Shown: piece after piece, positions 15,106 through 22,800 of the stretch
Numbering within the stretch: position 1 is the first letter of the stretch
How the letters are laid out: every line of letters starts with the position of its first letter
From: DATJSN01 sp035504095
GTDB lineage: Bacteria > Planctomycetota > Phycisphaerae > WQYP01
Reading direction: 5' to 3'
DNA length: 29,538 nucleotides
Assembly (NCBI GenBank): GCA_035504095.1
Contig: DATJSN010000091.1
Location: 1 to 29,538 of the forward strand
Position numbers and translations under genes: made by a program
Notes under the pieces: model-generated
Database searches by the model: none
Seen by the model: only the letters and a program-made list of their open reading frames with translations
What the model was told of the DNA's origin: nothing

Positions 15106-15951
15106 ATGTTTAAAACAGTAACTTATGCAATTAGTTTATTGGTTTTTGTTACCGTTTCATCCAGTTTCGCCACATTAGAAAGCTCTACTTCAGCGATTAC
15201 CGCAACTTCTGATGACCAGATTATTGCCCAATTGACTGCGCAAGCCGCGGAAAAATATCGAAAAGGAAATTTAATTGAAGACAAAGCTTATGCTGTTTCC
15301 AATGAACTGGATTTATTTCATGAAATTAAAGCTCAGGGAGATGCTTGTCTGAATCAGGCTGAGCAATTTTATGTTAAAGCGCTCACTATAGTTGATGCTG
15401 ATGCAGCTGCTGGTAAACCTGTTCCACCCAATATTGCGGTTCAGCCCATGTGGCAATATGCAATGTTTATATATTCCTATCGCGTCGAGAAGTTTGCTCA
15501 GGCTGATGCTTTATTAATCAAAGCTTTTGATCTTGATCCGACGGACCCCGAGGTCATTAGTGCTTATGTTGAGCATTTCATGCCGCCCGTACAGGTGGTT
15601 ACAAAACAGACAGTAGTAAAAAATCCAAACGGTCAGTCCATAGCCGAAAATACATATGCTACTTTACCTATTGATCCTCAAAAAGCACGGAAAGCAATTG
15701 ACTTATTAACGGCTGCTATTCAGGCTCATCCAGAATCGCCTGAACCTTATAACTTTCGAGCAGCGTATTATCGGAGCCTTGGTGGATCCCAGAATTTACA
15801 ACAATTCAGGCTTGATAAAGCCGCCATCTATCCGATTCGCGCCAATATTAATCCACTGTTTTTTAATTTCGATGCACATTATATATCGGACATAATTAAT
15901 ACTGCATGGATATATACCCAACAAATTAAAAAGGACGGCAATGTACCCTGA
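15106..15951 (+). CDS. Secreted TPR-like protein
   Basis: A 281-aa protein with a signal peptide (MFKTVTYAISLLVFVTVSSS, cleavage after SFA). The mature part is mainly helical. TPR-like pairs are visible: a helix with EIKAQGDACLNQAEQFYVKAL, then YSYRVEKFAQADALLIKAFDLDPTDPE and later KAIDLLTAAIQAHPESPEPY. TPR-like repeats mediate protein-protein contact, so a periplasmic assembly or scaffold role is likely. No cysteine pair or heme motif is seen apart from a single Cys. GAGGTGAG precedes ATG 15106, 22 bases after the cytochrome-like gene, consistent with one operon. Similar tandem helical proteins follow at 16029. Confidence 0.75.
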   Translation: MFKTVTYAISLLVFVTVSSSFATLESSTSAITATSDDQIIAQLTAQAAEKYRKGNLIEDKAYAVSNELDLFHEIKAQGDACLNQAEQFYVKALTIVDADAAAGKPVPPNIAVQPMWQYAMFIYSYRVEKFAQADALLIKAFDLDPTDPEVISAYVEHFMPPVQVVTKQTVVKNPNGQSIAENTYATLPIDPQKARKAIDLLTAAIQAHPESPEPYNFRAAYYRSLGGSQNLQQFRLDKAAIYPIRANINPLFFNFDAHYISDIINTAWIYTQQIKKDGNVP

Positions 15952-15987
15952 CAGTATCACGAATGTTGTCCGCTCTAAATGCTGATG

Positions 15988-16008
15988 AATCCATCTTTTT
16001 GATGGATT
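15988..16008. other. Perfect 8-bp hairpin between the two TPR-like genes
   Basis: AATCCATC-ttttt-GATGGATT, 36 bases after the stop at 15951 and just before the GGTGAGG ribosome binding site of the next gene. There is no T-run after the stem, so it looks more like an mRNA stability or translation element than a terminator. Confidence 0.5.
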
Positions 16009-16028
16009 AATCTGGTGAGGTACGAGTT

Positions 16029-17819
16029 ATGTTGCATTATTCAAAAAATCTTCTGATTATTGCCTTGATCGTTTTTGCGTTTATTGGCCATGTCCAGGCC
16101 GATACCCAAACCAGCGATACACAGACTTTTGCCCCCAAGGCGACCAAACAGGCCATGCGAACCGTTACCAATGAACTCAATAGCAACAATTCAAAACAGA
16201 TTGATCAGGCTATCGGACAAATCGAGTTCTGGATTTCCTCCGGCGGACAGGTGCCGCCGCAACTAGGCCAGCAATGGCTTCCTGCATTGATTAACGACAA
16301 GCAGTTTCAAGCGACGGCGGATGCTGCCTTAAATGGATTATTGGCCCGGCCCAATGTCACAGTAATTATCCAGCAGCTTATGCCCTGGCGCATCAAAGCT
16401 TTGCTGGTCCTGGGCCAGACGCAGCAAGCTCTCCAGGCCGCCAAAAGTTATTACAACGTCTGTAGCATGCAAAACACCAACCAGGCGATTGGTCTTGTGG
16501 CTCAATGCTTGACGGTCTGCAATCCGGATGACATGCAGATTGTCCAAACGTTTCGAGACCAGCAGCGCCAATCGGCGGGCAGTGAAACCAATGTGGAAGC
16601 CGAGGCAAACGCCGTGGAAAACGCACCGGCGACACAGCCGGTTTCAGTACTCCAAACCATTCAGATTGATCCAACGCTTTATAACGACGCCATCGATAAA
16701 TGGAACGCGCAATCCACGCTCAGCGGAAAATTTGATGATTATGTCTGTTATGCCAATCTGCTTCTCATGGCGGATCGTGACGCCGATGCACAAAAGGTGT
16801 TTACTAATCTCTATCAATATCTGGCCAATAACACAGACGAATCGCAAGTTGCGGCGGAGGGGCTTGCCCGCTGCATGCGCGCTGAGGATGGAACCGTATT
16901 TCGCGCCAAAACCTGGTGGCTGGCGCTGCAAAAAAAGAATGGATGGTTCACGGTTGCTAAACCAACAGCCATCAGCTTTGCTCCCAAAGCAACAAAATCG
17001 GACATGCAGACTGTGGTTGGCGACCTTAACAGCGGTGATTCAAAACGGATCGATCAGGCTGTTGGACAAATTGAATTCTGGATCGCCAACGGCGGCCAGG
17101 TACCGAAGAATTTGGGACGTTATTGGCTGCCGGCCATGATTAAAGACCAGCAATTTCAGGCGGCGGCGGATGCCGCCTTGAATGGTTCGCTAGCCCAGCC
17201 CAATATCGCCAATATTAGTGAATGTATGCCCTGGCGAATAAAAGCGTTGTTGGCCCTGAATAAGCCGCAGGAAGCCCTTGAGGCCGCAAAGAGCTACTAC
17301 AATGTTTGCAACATGCAGAATACCAATGACGCGGTTGACCTTGTGGCTCAGTGCCTGGCGGTGTGTCATCCGGATGATCTGCAGATCGTACAGGCTTTCC
17401 GAGCCGAGCAGAGCGGGTCAGGAGCCGGTAATGCCAATTTGCCCAATCAGGCTGAAACTGATGTCGCCGCGGGAAACACGCTGGCATCCCAATCGACATC
17501 CACGCTCCAATCCGTACAAATTGACCCGACACTTTATAACGATGCGATCGGCAAATGGAACGCACAATCCACGCTAAGCAACAAATTTTATGATTTTGTC
17601 GCCTATGCGAATTTACTGCTGATGGCGGATCGTGGCGATGATGCACAAAAGATTTTTACCCGCCTTTATCAATTAGCGGACACGCAGGCCGAATTAAACG
17701 ATGCTGCGGAAGGCATCGCCCGTTCCATGCGGGCGGAAGATGGGACTGTTTTTCGGGCCAATGCATGGCTACTTTCGCTGCAAAAAGCAAGTGCTACTCC
17801 CGCCGCCGCACCGCAATAA
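16029..17819 (+). CDS. Secreted helical-repeat protein with internal duplication
   Basis: A 596-aa protein with a signal peptide (NLLIIALIVFAFIGHVQA, then DTQ). The mature part is two copies of one ~283-residue unit: FAPKATKQAMRTVTNELNS starts at residue 34 and FAPKATKSDMQTVVGDLNS at residue 317. Copies share GQIEFWI, QFQAxADAALNG, MPWRIKALL, EAAKSYYNVC, QIDPTLYNDAI and the end block GTVFRA. Each unit is helical and TPR-like, with conserved cysteines around YYNVC and AQCLxVC. Codon-level similarity remains high in places, so the duplication is probably not ancient. GC content is visibly higher than in the genes at 10200-15951. It is the last gene of the run. Its function is unknown; a periplasmic scaffold is a reasonable guess. 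Confidence 0.82.
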   Translation: MLHYSKNLLIIALIVFAFIGHVQADTQTSDTQTFAPKATKQAMRTVTNELNSNNSKQIDQAIGQIEFWISSGGQVPPQLGQQWLPALINDKQFQATADAALNGLLARPNVTVIIQQLMPWRIKALLVLGQTQQALQAAKSYYNVCSMQNTNQAIGLVAQCLTVCNPDDMQIVQTFRDQQRQSAGSETNVEAEANAVENAPATQPVSVLQTIQIDPTLYNDAIDKWNAQSTLSGKFDDYVCYANLLLMADRDADAQKVFTNLYQYLANNTDESQVAAEGLARCMRAEDGTVFRAKTWWLALQKKNGWFTVAKPTAISFAPKATKSDMQTVVGDLNSGDSKRIDQAVGQIEFWIANGGQVPKNLGRYWLPAMIKDQQFQAAADAALNGSLAQPNIANISECMPWRIKALLALNKPQEALEAAKSYYNVCNMQNTNDAVDLVAQCLAVCHPDDLQIVQAFRAEQSGSGAGNANLPNQAETDVAAGNTLASQSTSTLQSVQIDPTLYNDAIGKWNAQSTLSNKFYDFVAYANLLLMADRGDDAQKIFTRLYQLADTQAELNDAAEGIARSMRAEDGTVFRANAWLLSLQKASATPAAAPQ

Positions 17820-17911
17820 AAATCGATCTCAAAATTCTCTTTTTTGCTCTCCTGCTCGCCTGATCTACTGTTCTAAATTCTCGCTGCAACCCCGTTGCGT
17901 GCGCCCTGCGC

Positions 17912-17929
17912 GTTCGCAATTTTGCGAAC
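17912..17929. repeat. Perfect palindrome GTTCGCAA-tt-TTGCGAAC
   Basis: An 8-bp perfect inverted repeat with a 2-base centre. A related palindrome TTCGCA-aata-TGCGAA lies at 18378-18393. It could be a protein-binding operator or a small hairpin. Confidence 0.55.
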
Positions 17930-18157
17930 ATCCTTATTTGCTCACCTGCTCGCCTGATCCACTGTTCTACTCTCTCGGCGTGGCTTCGCCGCGCCGTGGG
18001 GGATGGTTTCCCTATTCAGTGTATAGGCTCTTAAAGCCGGTTCTTTGACAAGTGAATAAGAGCAGTGACAAAATGTCTGATTCTACGGAATCCGTCTGTC
18101 CACTCTCTGTCCAGATGACTAATTGTCACCCTCTTGGGACTAAAGTAAGAAAAATCC

Positions 18158-18300
18158 AACCGTGACAGCGTGACAACATCGGTAAATATAGAGTCTTTCT
18201 TACTTTTCTAAGTGTGACAAATGAAAATGATGTCACGGTTGAAAAAATGCAAAATGTGCTGGAAATTAAGGGATTGTCACACTGTCACACTTTGGATACC
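18158..18300. repeat. Inverted-repeat block 1 (GTGACAGCGTGACAA arms)
   Basis: Left arm GTGACAGCGTGACAA (18162-18176) pairs with right arm TTGTCACACTGTCAC (18274-18288) at 14 of 15 positions. The left arm is itself two 8-base direct units (GTGACAGC, GTGACAAC). An inner copy, AACCGTGACA (18158-18167), pairs perfectly with TGTCACGGTT (18231-18240). A related block with other arm sequences lies at 18551-18720. Confidence 0.65.
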
Positions 18301-18550
18301 CAAAATAACAGGGATGATAAGGCCGTATATCTTTGGACCTGGAGCAACAAAATATAGCCGCATCCCCCCACCGCGCTTTCGCAAATATGCGAATAAGCAA
18401 AAAATACCTCTGCACCCTCAGCACCGCCTTTGCGCTCTCGGCGTTAAAATCTGCCGTCTCCCGTCTCACAACTCCCGACTCGGCGGCAAGGCCGCCGCTC
18501 TCTGTGGCAAAATCGTTCTCTTACACTTTCGGGACTCCGTGGAAAAATCT

Positions 18551-18720
18551 AACCGCTACAGCGCTACAACCCCTGAAAATAGTGATGTTTCCTCCACTCT
18601 TAAAGGCGCAACAAGCACGAATCATGTTACGGATCAGAAAGTGTGAAATACTCTATAAAATAAGCCTTTGTAACGTTGTAGCGCTTAGAAGGCCAAAAAT
18701 AGGAGCAATAAAATATGACC
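18551..18720. repeat. Inverted-repeat block 2 (GCTACAGCGCTACAAC arms)
   Basis: Left arm GCTACAGCGCTACAAC (18555-18570) pairs with GTTGTAGCGCT (18675-18685), and then with TAG after a one-base gap. The left arm is two 8-base units (GCTACAGC, GCTACAAC) on the same plan as block 1. Both blocks start AACCG and later contain GGAGCAA(C/T)AAAATAT (18341, 18702), so they appear to be diverged copies of one element. Confidence 0.6.
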
Positions 18721-18794
18721 AGGTGCATATCCTGCTAACTTCTTTTGAGTTCGGGATTAAAAATCTGCGTCATCTGCGGATTCGTGGTTAAAAT

Positions 18795-18880
18795 GCGTCG
18801 TGTAGTAGTGGTGAATTCTCCCGTCACCCATCTCCCGACTCCCGTCTCGGCGCAGCCGTTCCTCTGTGTTCCTCTGTGGC
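18795..18880 (+). repeat. Intergenic repeat, family C (copy 2)
   Basis: CGTCGTGTAGTAGTGGTGAA, then TCTCCCGTC, then the 28-base segment 18831-18858 identical to 4626-4653. It is followed by TTCCTCTGTGTTCCTCTGTG. It ends just short of the cinA stop region. Confidence 0.75.
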
Positions 18881-18911
18881 AATCTGTGTCCATTGTCGTG
18901 AATGTTGATCT

Positions 18912-20168
18912 TCACGGCAATACCGCATCTGGATTCAAACCCAGCATCTTGAATCGCAGCAATGTCAATGCCATCAGAGCCGCACGTCCTCGAACGTCGG
19001 CGCGATCGCCGGGGAATTGACAACGCCGAACATAAGTTTCCTGTGCTCCGGCGACGGCGATAAAAACCAATCCCACCGGTTTTTCCGCCGTGCCGCCGTC
19101 CGGCCCGGCTATGCCGGTAATTCCAATTCCCCAATCGGATTTGGCGTGTTGCCTGGCCATCTTAGCCATCGCCGCAGCAACCTGTTCGCTTACAGCGCCA
19201 TGTTGGTTGATTAATTCGGGCGCGACGCCCAGATCTTCTTCCTTTGCGGCGTTTGAATAGGTTACCCAGCCGCGAAGAAAATATTTTGAGCTGCCTGGGA
19301 CATTAGTCAGCAATTCGGCCAATAAACCACCAGTACAGCTTTCCGCGGTCGCAACGGTTTGCCCGGATTCTGTAAGCATGATGGCTAGCACTTGCTCCAG
19401 GGTGGCTTGATCCTTGGAAAAAATCAGCGCCCCAAGCCGCTCTTGAATTTGACGGCGTGCTTCCAGGACCATTTTTTCCGTTTCGTCCGGAGAGCCGGTC
19501 GCATAAATGCGAACTGAGACAACGCCTTCGTGCACTGTCGTGCCGATTCGGGGATTAGTGTCGCGTTGCATCAGGTCGGCGATTTTCTCGCCGATCCAGG
19601 ATTCCCCGGCGCCAAATGTATTAAGCTTGAGTATGCGTGTAATTATCCCCGAGCATTGGCAGGCCAGCAAAGGGGCGAAACTTTTCTCAAACATCGCCTT
19701 CATTTCGCGCGGCACGCCGGGCATGGCATAAATGCTCGTCGCCCCTTTTTTGGCGATTAAACCCGGAGCTGTGCCGGCGGAATTTTCCACACATTGAGCC
19801 GAAGCCGGCCTGAGGGCCTGAAGGCGATTGGACGCGGGCATGGGGCGATTGAGCTTTCGGAAAAAACTTTCAATCCACGTAACAGCCTTCGCATCTTCCA
19901 CCAGTGTTTCACTCAATGCGTCAGCTAAACTAAGACGTGTAAGATCGTCTTCAGTCGGACCCAGGCCACCGGTAATCAACACTAATTCACACTCGCCGCA
20001 GGCCCGAATGATGGCCTCGGCCAGGATTTTTCGATCATCACCCACGGTAATATGTGCCTTGCACGTAATTCCCATTTGGGCTAATTGCCCGCTGAGCCAT
20101 GACGCGTTGGTGTTGACGGTTAAACCCCAAACCAATTCATCCCCGGTGGAAATAATGACGCAATTCAT
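18912..20168 (-). CDS. cinA: CinA-family protein (nicotinamide-nucleotide amidase)
   Basis: A full-length 418-aa CinA-like protein with two domains. The N-terminal MoCF/COG1058-type domain (residues 1-170) carries GDELVWGLTVNTNASWLSGQ and ITGGLGPTEDDLTRLSLADA. The C-terminal CinA_C domain (about residues 255-415) carries VATAESCTGGLLAELL, the serine-containing deamidase region, and GIGITGIAGPDGGTAEKPVG. In the family the C-terminal domain deamidates nicotinamide mononucleotide for NAD recycling, and the N-terminal domain can hydrolyse ADP-ribose. The start is supported by GGAAAGGA seven bases upstream on the minus strand. The gene is cytoplasmic and stands alone, divergent from hisD across a hairpin-filled spacer. 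Confidence 0.93.
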   Translation of the reverse strand: MNCVIISTGDELVWGLTVNTNASWLSGQLAQMGITCKAHITVGDDRKILAEAIIRACGECELVLITGGLGPTEDDLTRLSLADALSETLVEDAKAVTWIESFFRKLNRPMPASNRLQALRPASAQCVENSAGTAPGLIAKKGATSIYAMPGVPREMKAMFEKSFAPLLACQCSGIITRILKLNTFGAGESWIGEKIADLMQRDTNPRIGTTVHEGVVSVRIYATGSPDETEKMVLEARRQIQERLGALIFSKDQATLEQVLAIMLTESGQTVATAESCTGGLLAELLTNVPGSSKYFLRGWVTYSNAAKEEDLGVAPELINQHGAVSEQVAAAMAKMARQHAKSDWGIGITGIAGPDGGTAEKPVGLVFIAVAGAQETYVRRCQFPGDRADVRGRAALMALTLLRFKMLGLNPDAVLP

Positions 20169-20210
20169 GGGATCCTTTCCATGCTTTTGGAATTAAGAGC
20201 CCCTAACAAA

Positions 20211-20271
20211 ATGTAGAGCAGTCTCTCCAGGCTGCTCTGTATAAAAACAGGCTAGAGAGCCTGTTCTACAT
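20211..20271. repeat. Hairpin repeat, family A (nested copy)
   Basis: AGAGCAG/CTGCTCT (20215-20221/20232-20238) is followed by a perfect stem AACAGGCT-agag-AGCCTGTT (20246-20265). An outer pair ATGTAGA (20211-20217)/TCTACAT (20265-20271) can close the whole. It could fold as two small stems or one larger structure. Confidence 0.65.
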
Positions 20272-20357
20272 TGGCCACAGGCTAGAAACCGCATAGAAGC
20301 CGGTGGTCCGGCGTTTCCACGCCGGGCTGTATGCCGTAATATCGTAGCATTCATACA

Positions 20358-20380
20358 GCCCCGGGGTGAAACCGGGGGCC
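20358..20380. repeat. GC-rich hairpin, family B
   Basis: GCCCCGGGGT-gaa-ACCGGGGGC, preceded by CATACA as at 6393. The stem pairs imperfectly but follows the same plan as the copies at 5768, 6305 and 6398. Confidence 0.6.
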
Positions 20381-20454
20381 AATATGGCCCTGAAAGCACT
20401 CGAAACCCGGGAACGACCTGGGTAGAGAGATGGGCGAGCCGGGGTCTATTTGTT

Positions 20455-21837
20455 ATGGCGGCTTGCCCAAACCTAACGGAGCTATGTGTGAGTGTAATTC
20501 CAGTTATTCAGGCTGCGGACCTCGAAGGGCGCATACAGCTGGGAGAAATTAAAAAGCGCCTTTCCCTTGAACCATTGTTTTTGAATAATTCAGGCGCCAC
20601 CAATTCCGTTCGGCAAATTATTTACGACGTTCGCCGCCGCGGCGATCAGGCCGTTGTGGATTACACGGCGAAATTTGACCAAATCGAGCTTAAACCTCAA
20701 ATGCTGGCGGTCTCCGAAAAACAAATAACCGCGGCGGTAAAAAACAGCTCTCCAAAGTTCCTCGCCGCCCTGGATAAAGCCATTGCTAATGTCCGGCGTT
20801 ATCAAAAAGCAATGTTGCCGCCGGAACCGTCGCCAATCAAGCCCGATGGTGCTGCATCAGGCTCCAAAGCTTCTCTGGCGGTTCGCTATGTTCCGCTCGA
20901 TCGAGTTGGAGTTTATGTACCGGGCGGCGCTGCGGCTTATCCATCAACTGTGGTGATGACCGTGGTTCCCGCCCAGGTTGCCGGCGTTAAAAACATTTGC
21001 CTCTGTTCGCCCATGCGGGGTGGAAGTGTTTCTTATGCCGTACTTGCCGCGGCGGGCCGGCTGGGTGTTCGCGAGGTTTACGCCGTCGGCGGGGCACAGG
21101 CCATTGCCGCCATGGCTTTTGGAACAGAATCCATACCCCGTGTGGATAAAATTGTGGGTCCCGGCAATTTATATGTGCAACTGGCAAAAAAAGAACTTTT
21201 TGGCGTGGTGGATATCGACAGTTTTGCCGGCCCGAGTGAAGTTGTGGTTCTGGCCGATGATTCGGCCAGTCCGGCGGTTGTGGCCGCGGAATTACTGGCC
21301 CAGGCTGAGCATGCGCCGGGAAGTTGCATTCTAATTACCGCGAGTCAGACTTTGGCGCAAAAAGTCCAGGCCGAAGTTGACTGGCAAATAACGAAACTTT
21401 CACGTCAACATCTGACTGTTGAAGCTTTAAAGTTCGCCAGCGCTATCGTTGTAACGGCGGATAAGGAATCGGCTATTAGCGAAGTAAATGCGCTTGCCCC
21501 CGAACACCTGCAGATCTGTACGCGATCGGCCCGGCAGGATGCCAAAAAAATCACCAACGCCGGTGCAATATTTATTGGTCCATTTACGCCGGTGGCCGCG
21601 GGCGATTACGTCGCCGGACCTTCGCACGTATTGCCTACGTCCGGCACGGCGCGATTTTTCAGCGGGCTATCCGCCGAAAATTTCCGCAAAAGGATTAGCA
21701 TCGTGGAGCTTGATGAATCATCGCTGGATAAACTTTCTTCGACGATTGCTGAACTGGCCAAAACCGAAGGTTTCGATGCTCACGCGCGTTCCGTTGAAAT
21801 TCGCCGGGAGCAAAAAAGCAAAGGCAAAAAAGGATGA
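20455..21837 (+). CDS. hisD: Histidinol dehydrogenase HisD
   Basis: Catalyses the last two steps of histidine synthesis, the NAD-dependent oxidation of L-histidinol to L-histidine, in the cytoplasm. The 460-aa product has the full set of family motifs: VPLDRVGVYVPGG and the region DKIVGPGN around residue 235. Zinc ligands lie in LAQAEHAPGS (Q283, H286), D384 in GDYVAGPSH, and H443 in FDAHARSVEIR. The catalytic Glu-His pair is in APEHLQI (E350, H351). The length is slightly above the usual 430 aa owing to an N-terminal extension of about 15 residues; a start downstream of ATG 20455 is possible because no strong ribosome site precedes it. No other his genes are nearby. Its stop overlaps the lpxI start (ATGA). 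Confidence 0.96.
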   Translation: MAACPNLTELCVSVIPVIQAADLEGRIQLGEIKKRLSLEPLFLNNSGATNSVRQIIYDVRRRGDQAVVDYTAKFDQIELKPQMLAVSEKQITAAVKNSSPKFLAALDKAIANVRRYQKAMLPPEPSPIKPDGAASGSKASLAVRYVPLDRVGVYVPGGAAAYPSTVVMTVVPAQVAGVKNICLCSPMRGGSVSYAVLAAAGRLGVREVYAVGGAQAIAAMAFGTESIPRVDKIVGPGNLYVQLAKKELFGVVDIDSFAGPSEVVVLADDSASPAVVAAELLAQAEHAPGSCILITASQTLAQKVQAEVDWQITKLSRQHLTVEALKFASAIVVTADKESAISEVNALAPEHLQICTRSARQDAKKITNAGAIFIGPFTPVAAGDYVAGPSHVLPTSGTARFFSGLSAENFRKRISIVELDESSLDKLSSTIAELAKTEGFDAHARSVEIRREQKSKGKKG

Positions 21838-22691
21838 TCGAAAAGACGATGGCCCAGGATCGATGCATGGGGATCATTGCCGGGCAGGGTATGCTGCCTG
21901 TGGCGGTGGCGACCCATCTTAAATCCGCCGGTTATAAGGTCATTTGCCTTGGGCTTTCTGGCCAGAGTCGCGAGGATTTACTTCGCCCATTATGTGATGT
22001 ATTTGCCCGGGTAGGTTTGGTGCGGATCAATCAGTGGATTCGCATTTTACGCCGTCATGGGGCCGACCAAACGGTAATGTTAGGCAGGGTGGCCAAGGAG
22101 AAAGTTTATGATCGCTTCTATATGTTCCGCTATATTCCGGATTGGCGCACCGTTCGCGTCTGGTTTTTTCGCACGCGGCGGGACAAACGCACCGATCATC
22201 TTCTGCGCGCTGTGGCCGATGAACTCTCCAGCGGAGGAATAACCGTGGTGGATTATTTACCCTACGTGCCGCAATTGCTCGCCGACCAGGGAGTCATGAC
22301 CAAAGTTCAACCCGGCCCCGGCGTATTAGCCGATGTCGATTTCGCCTGGCCTTTGCTCAGACAAATCAGCTCGCTTTTGATCGGCCAGGCGATAGCCTGT
22401 AAAAATCGCGAAATTATCGCCGTGGAAGCAATGGAAGGCACGGATCGAATGATCGAGCGGGCCGGCGCCTTGTGCAAAAATGGCAACTGGGTTCTTTGCA
22501 AAGCCTGCGGTCCCAGACAGGATATTCGTCTGGACGTGCCCACGGTAGGTCCGGCGACGATTGAAAATCTCAAACGTTGTGGGGCCTCCGCACTGGTGCT
22601 TGAAGCGGGGCGAACCATCATGCTTGATAAGCCCGAATTATTGAAAAAAGCGGATGAATTGGAAATTGCGGTCATTGGTCGATCCGGCTAA
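21834..22691 (+). CDS. lpxI: UDP-2,3-diacylglucosamine pyrophosphatase LpxI
   Basis: A 285-aa protein of the LpxI (DUF1009) family, which hydrolyses UDP-2,3-diacylglucosamine to lipid X in lipid A synthesis, in place of LpxH. Visible motifs: N-terminal MGIIAGQGMLPVAVATHLKS, the linker region LGRVAKEKVYD, and the C-terminal catalytic part IIAVEAMEGTDRMIERAG and RLDVPTVGPATIENL, which hold the conserved Asp and Thr/Gly residues. The presence of LpxI indicates an outer membrane with lipid A. The ATG overlaps the hisD stop (ATGA at 21834), suggesting translational coupling; ATG 21849 is a second possible start. The usual lpx neighbours (lpxA, lpxD, fabZ) are absent here. Confidence 0.93.
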   Translation: MIEKTMAQDRCMGIIAGQGMLPVAVATHLKSAGYKVICLGLSGQSREDLLRPLCDVFARVGLVRINQWIRILRRHGADQTVMLGRVAKEKVYDRFYMFRYIPDWRTVRVWFFRTRRDKRTDHLLRAVADELSSGGITVVDYLPYVPQLLADQGVMTKVQPGPGVLADVDFAWPLLRQISSLLIGQAIACKNREIIAVEAMEGTDRMIERAGALCKNGNWVLCKACGPRQDIRLDVPTVGPATIENLKRCGASALVLEAGRTIMLDKPELLKKADELEIAVIGRSG

Positions 22692-22800
22692 TTTGTCGCA
22701 GAAAATCATTGGCTCTGATGTTGATTCACGATATGCTAAGTTGTTCTCCGGAAAGCCTCGCGGAAGACGGGAGCACGGGAGTGGCAGGGGTAGCGACAAA

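Larger units (their letters stand above)
17820..18911. other. Repeat-rich non-coding region downstream of the mau-like operon
   Basis: About 1.1 kb with no credible gene on either strand. Open frames here have neither ribosome sites nor protein-like composition. The region holds two TTCGCA palindromes (17912-17929, 18378-18393), two related inverted-repeat blocks (18158-18300, 18551-18720), fragments of family C repeats (18455-18500, 18795-18880) and pyrimidine-rich segments. A TTGACA-like hexamer at 18046-18051 has no convincing -10. No obvious intrinsic terminator follows the operon. Confidence 0.65.
20169..20454. other. Divergent cinA/hisD spacer with several hairpins
   Basis: This 286-base space should contain the promoters of both neighbours, but most of it is repeat. 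Family A compound hairpin spans 20211-20271. CCGGCGT-ttcc-ACGCCGG pairs perfectly at 20308-20325. A family B-like hairpin lies at 20358-20380. No clear -35/-10 pair is seen and no gene is present. Confidence 0.6.

Noticed and set aside
18158..18720. CRISPR array
   Set aside because: Repeated 8-base units occur only in pairs and as inverted arms; there are no regularly spaced identical repeats and no cas genes.
17701..18791. Plus-strand frames of 115-152 codons after the operon
   Set aside because: The first starts inside the duplicated protein gene in another frame, and all are Arg/Pro/Ser-rich readings of repeats.
22654..22800. Longer start for the FlgI-domain lipoprotein
   Set aside because: It overlaps lpxI and would put 49 residues before a clear lipoprotein signal.
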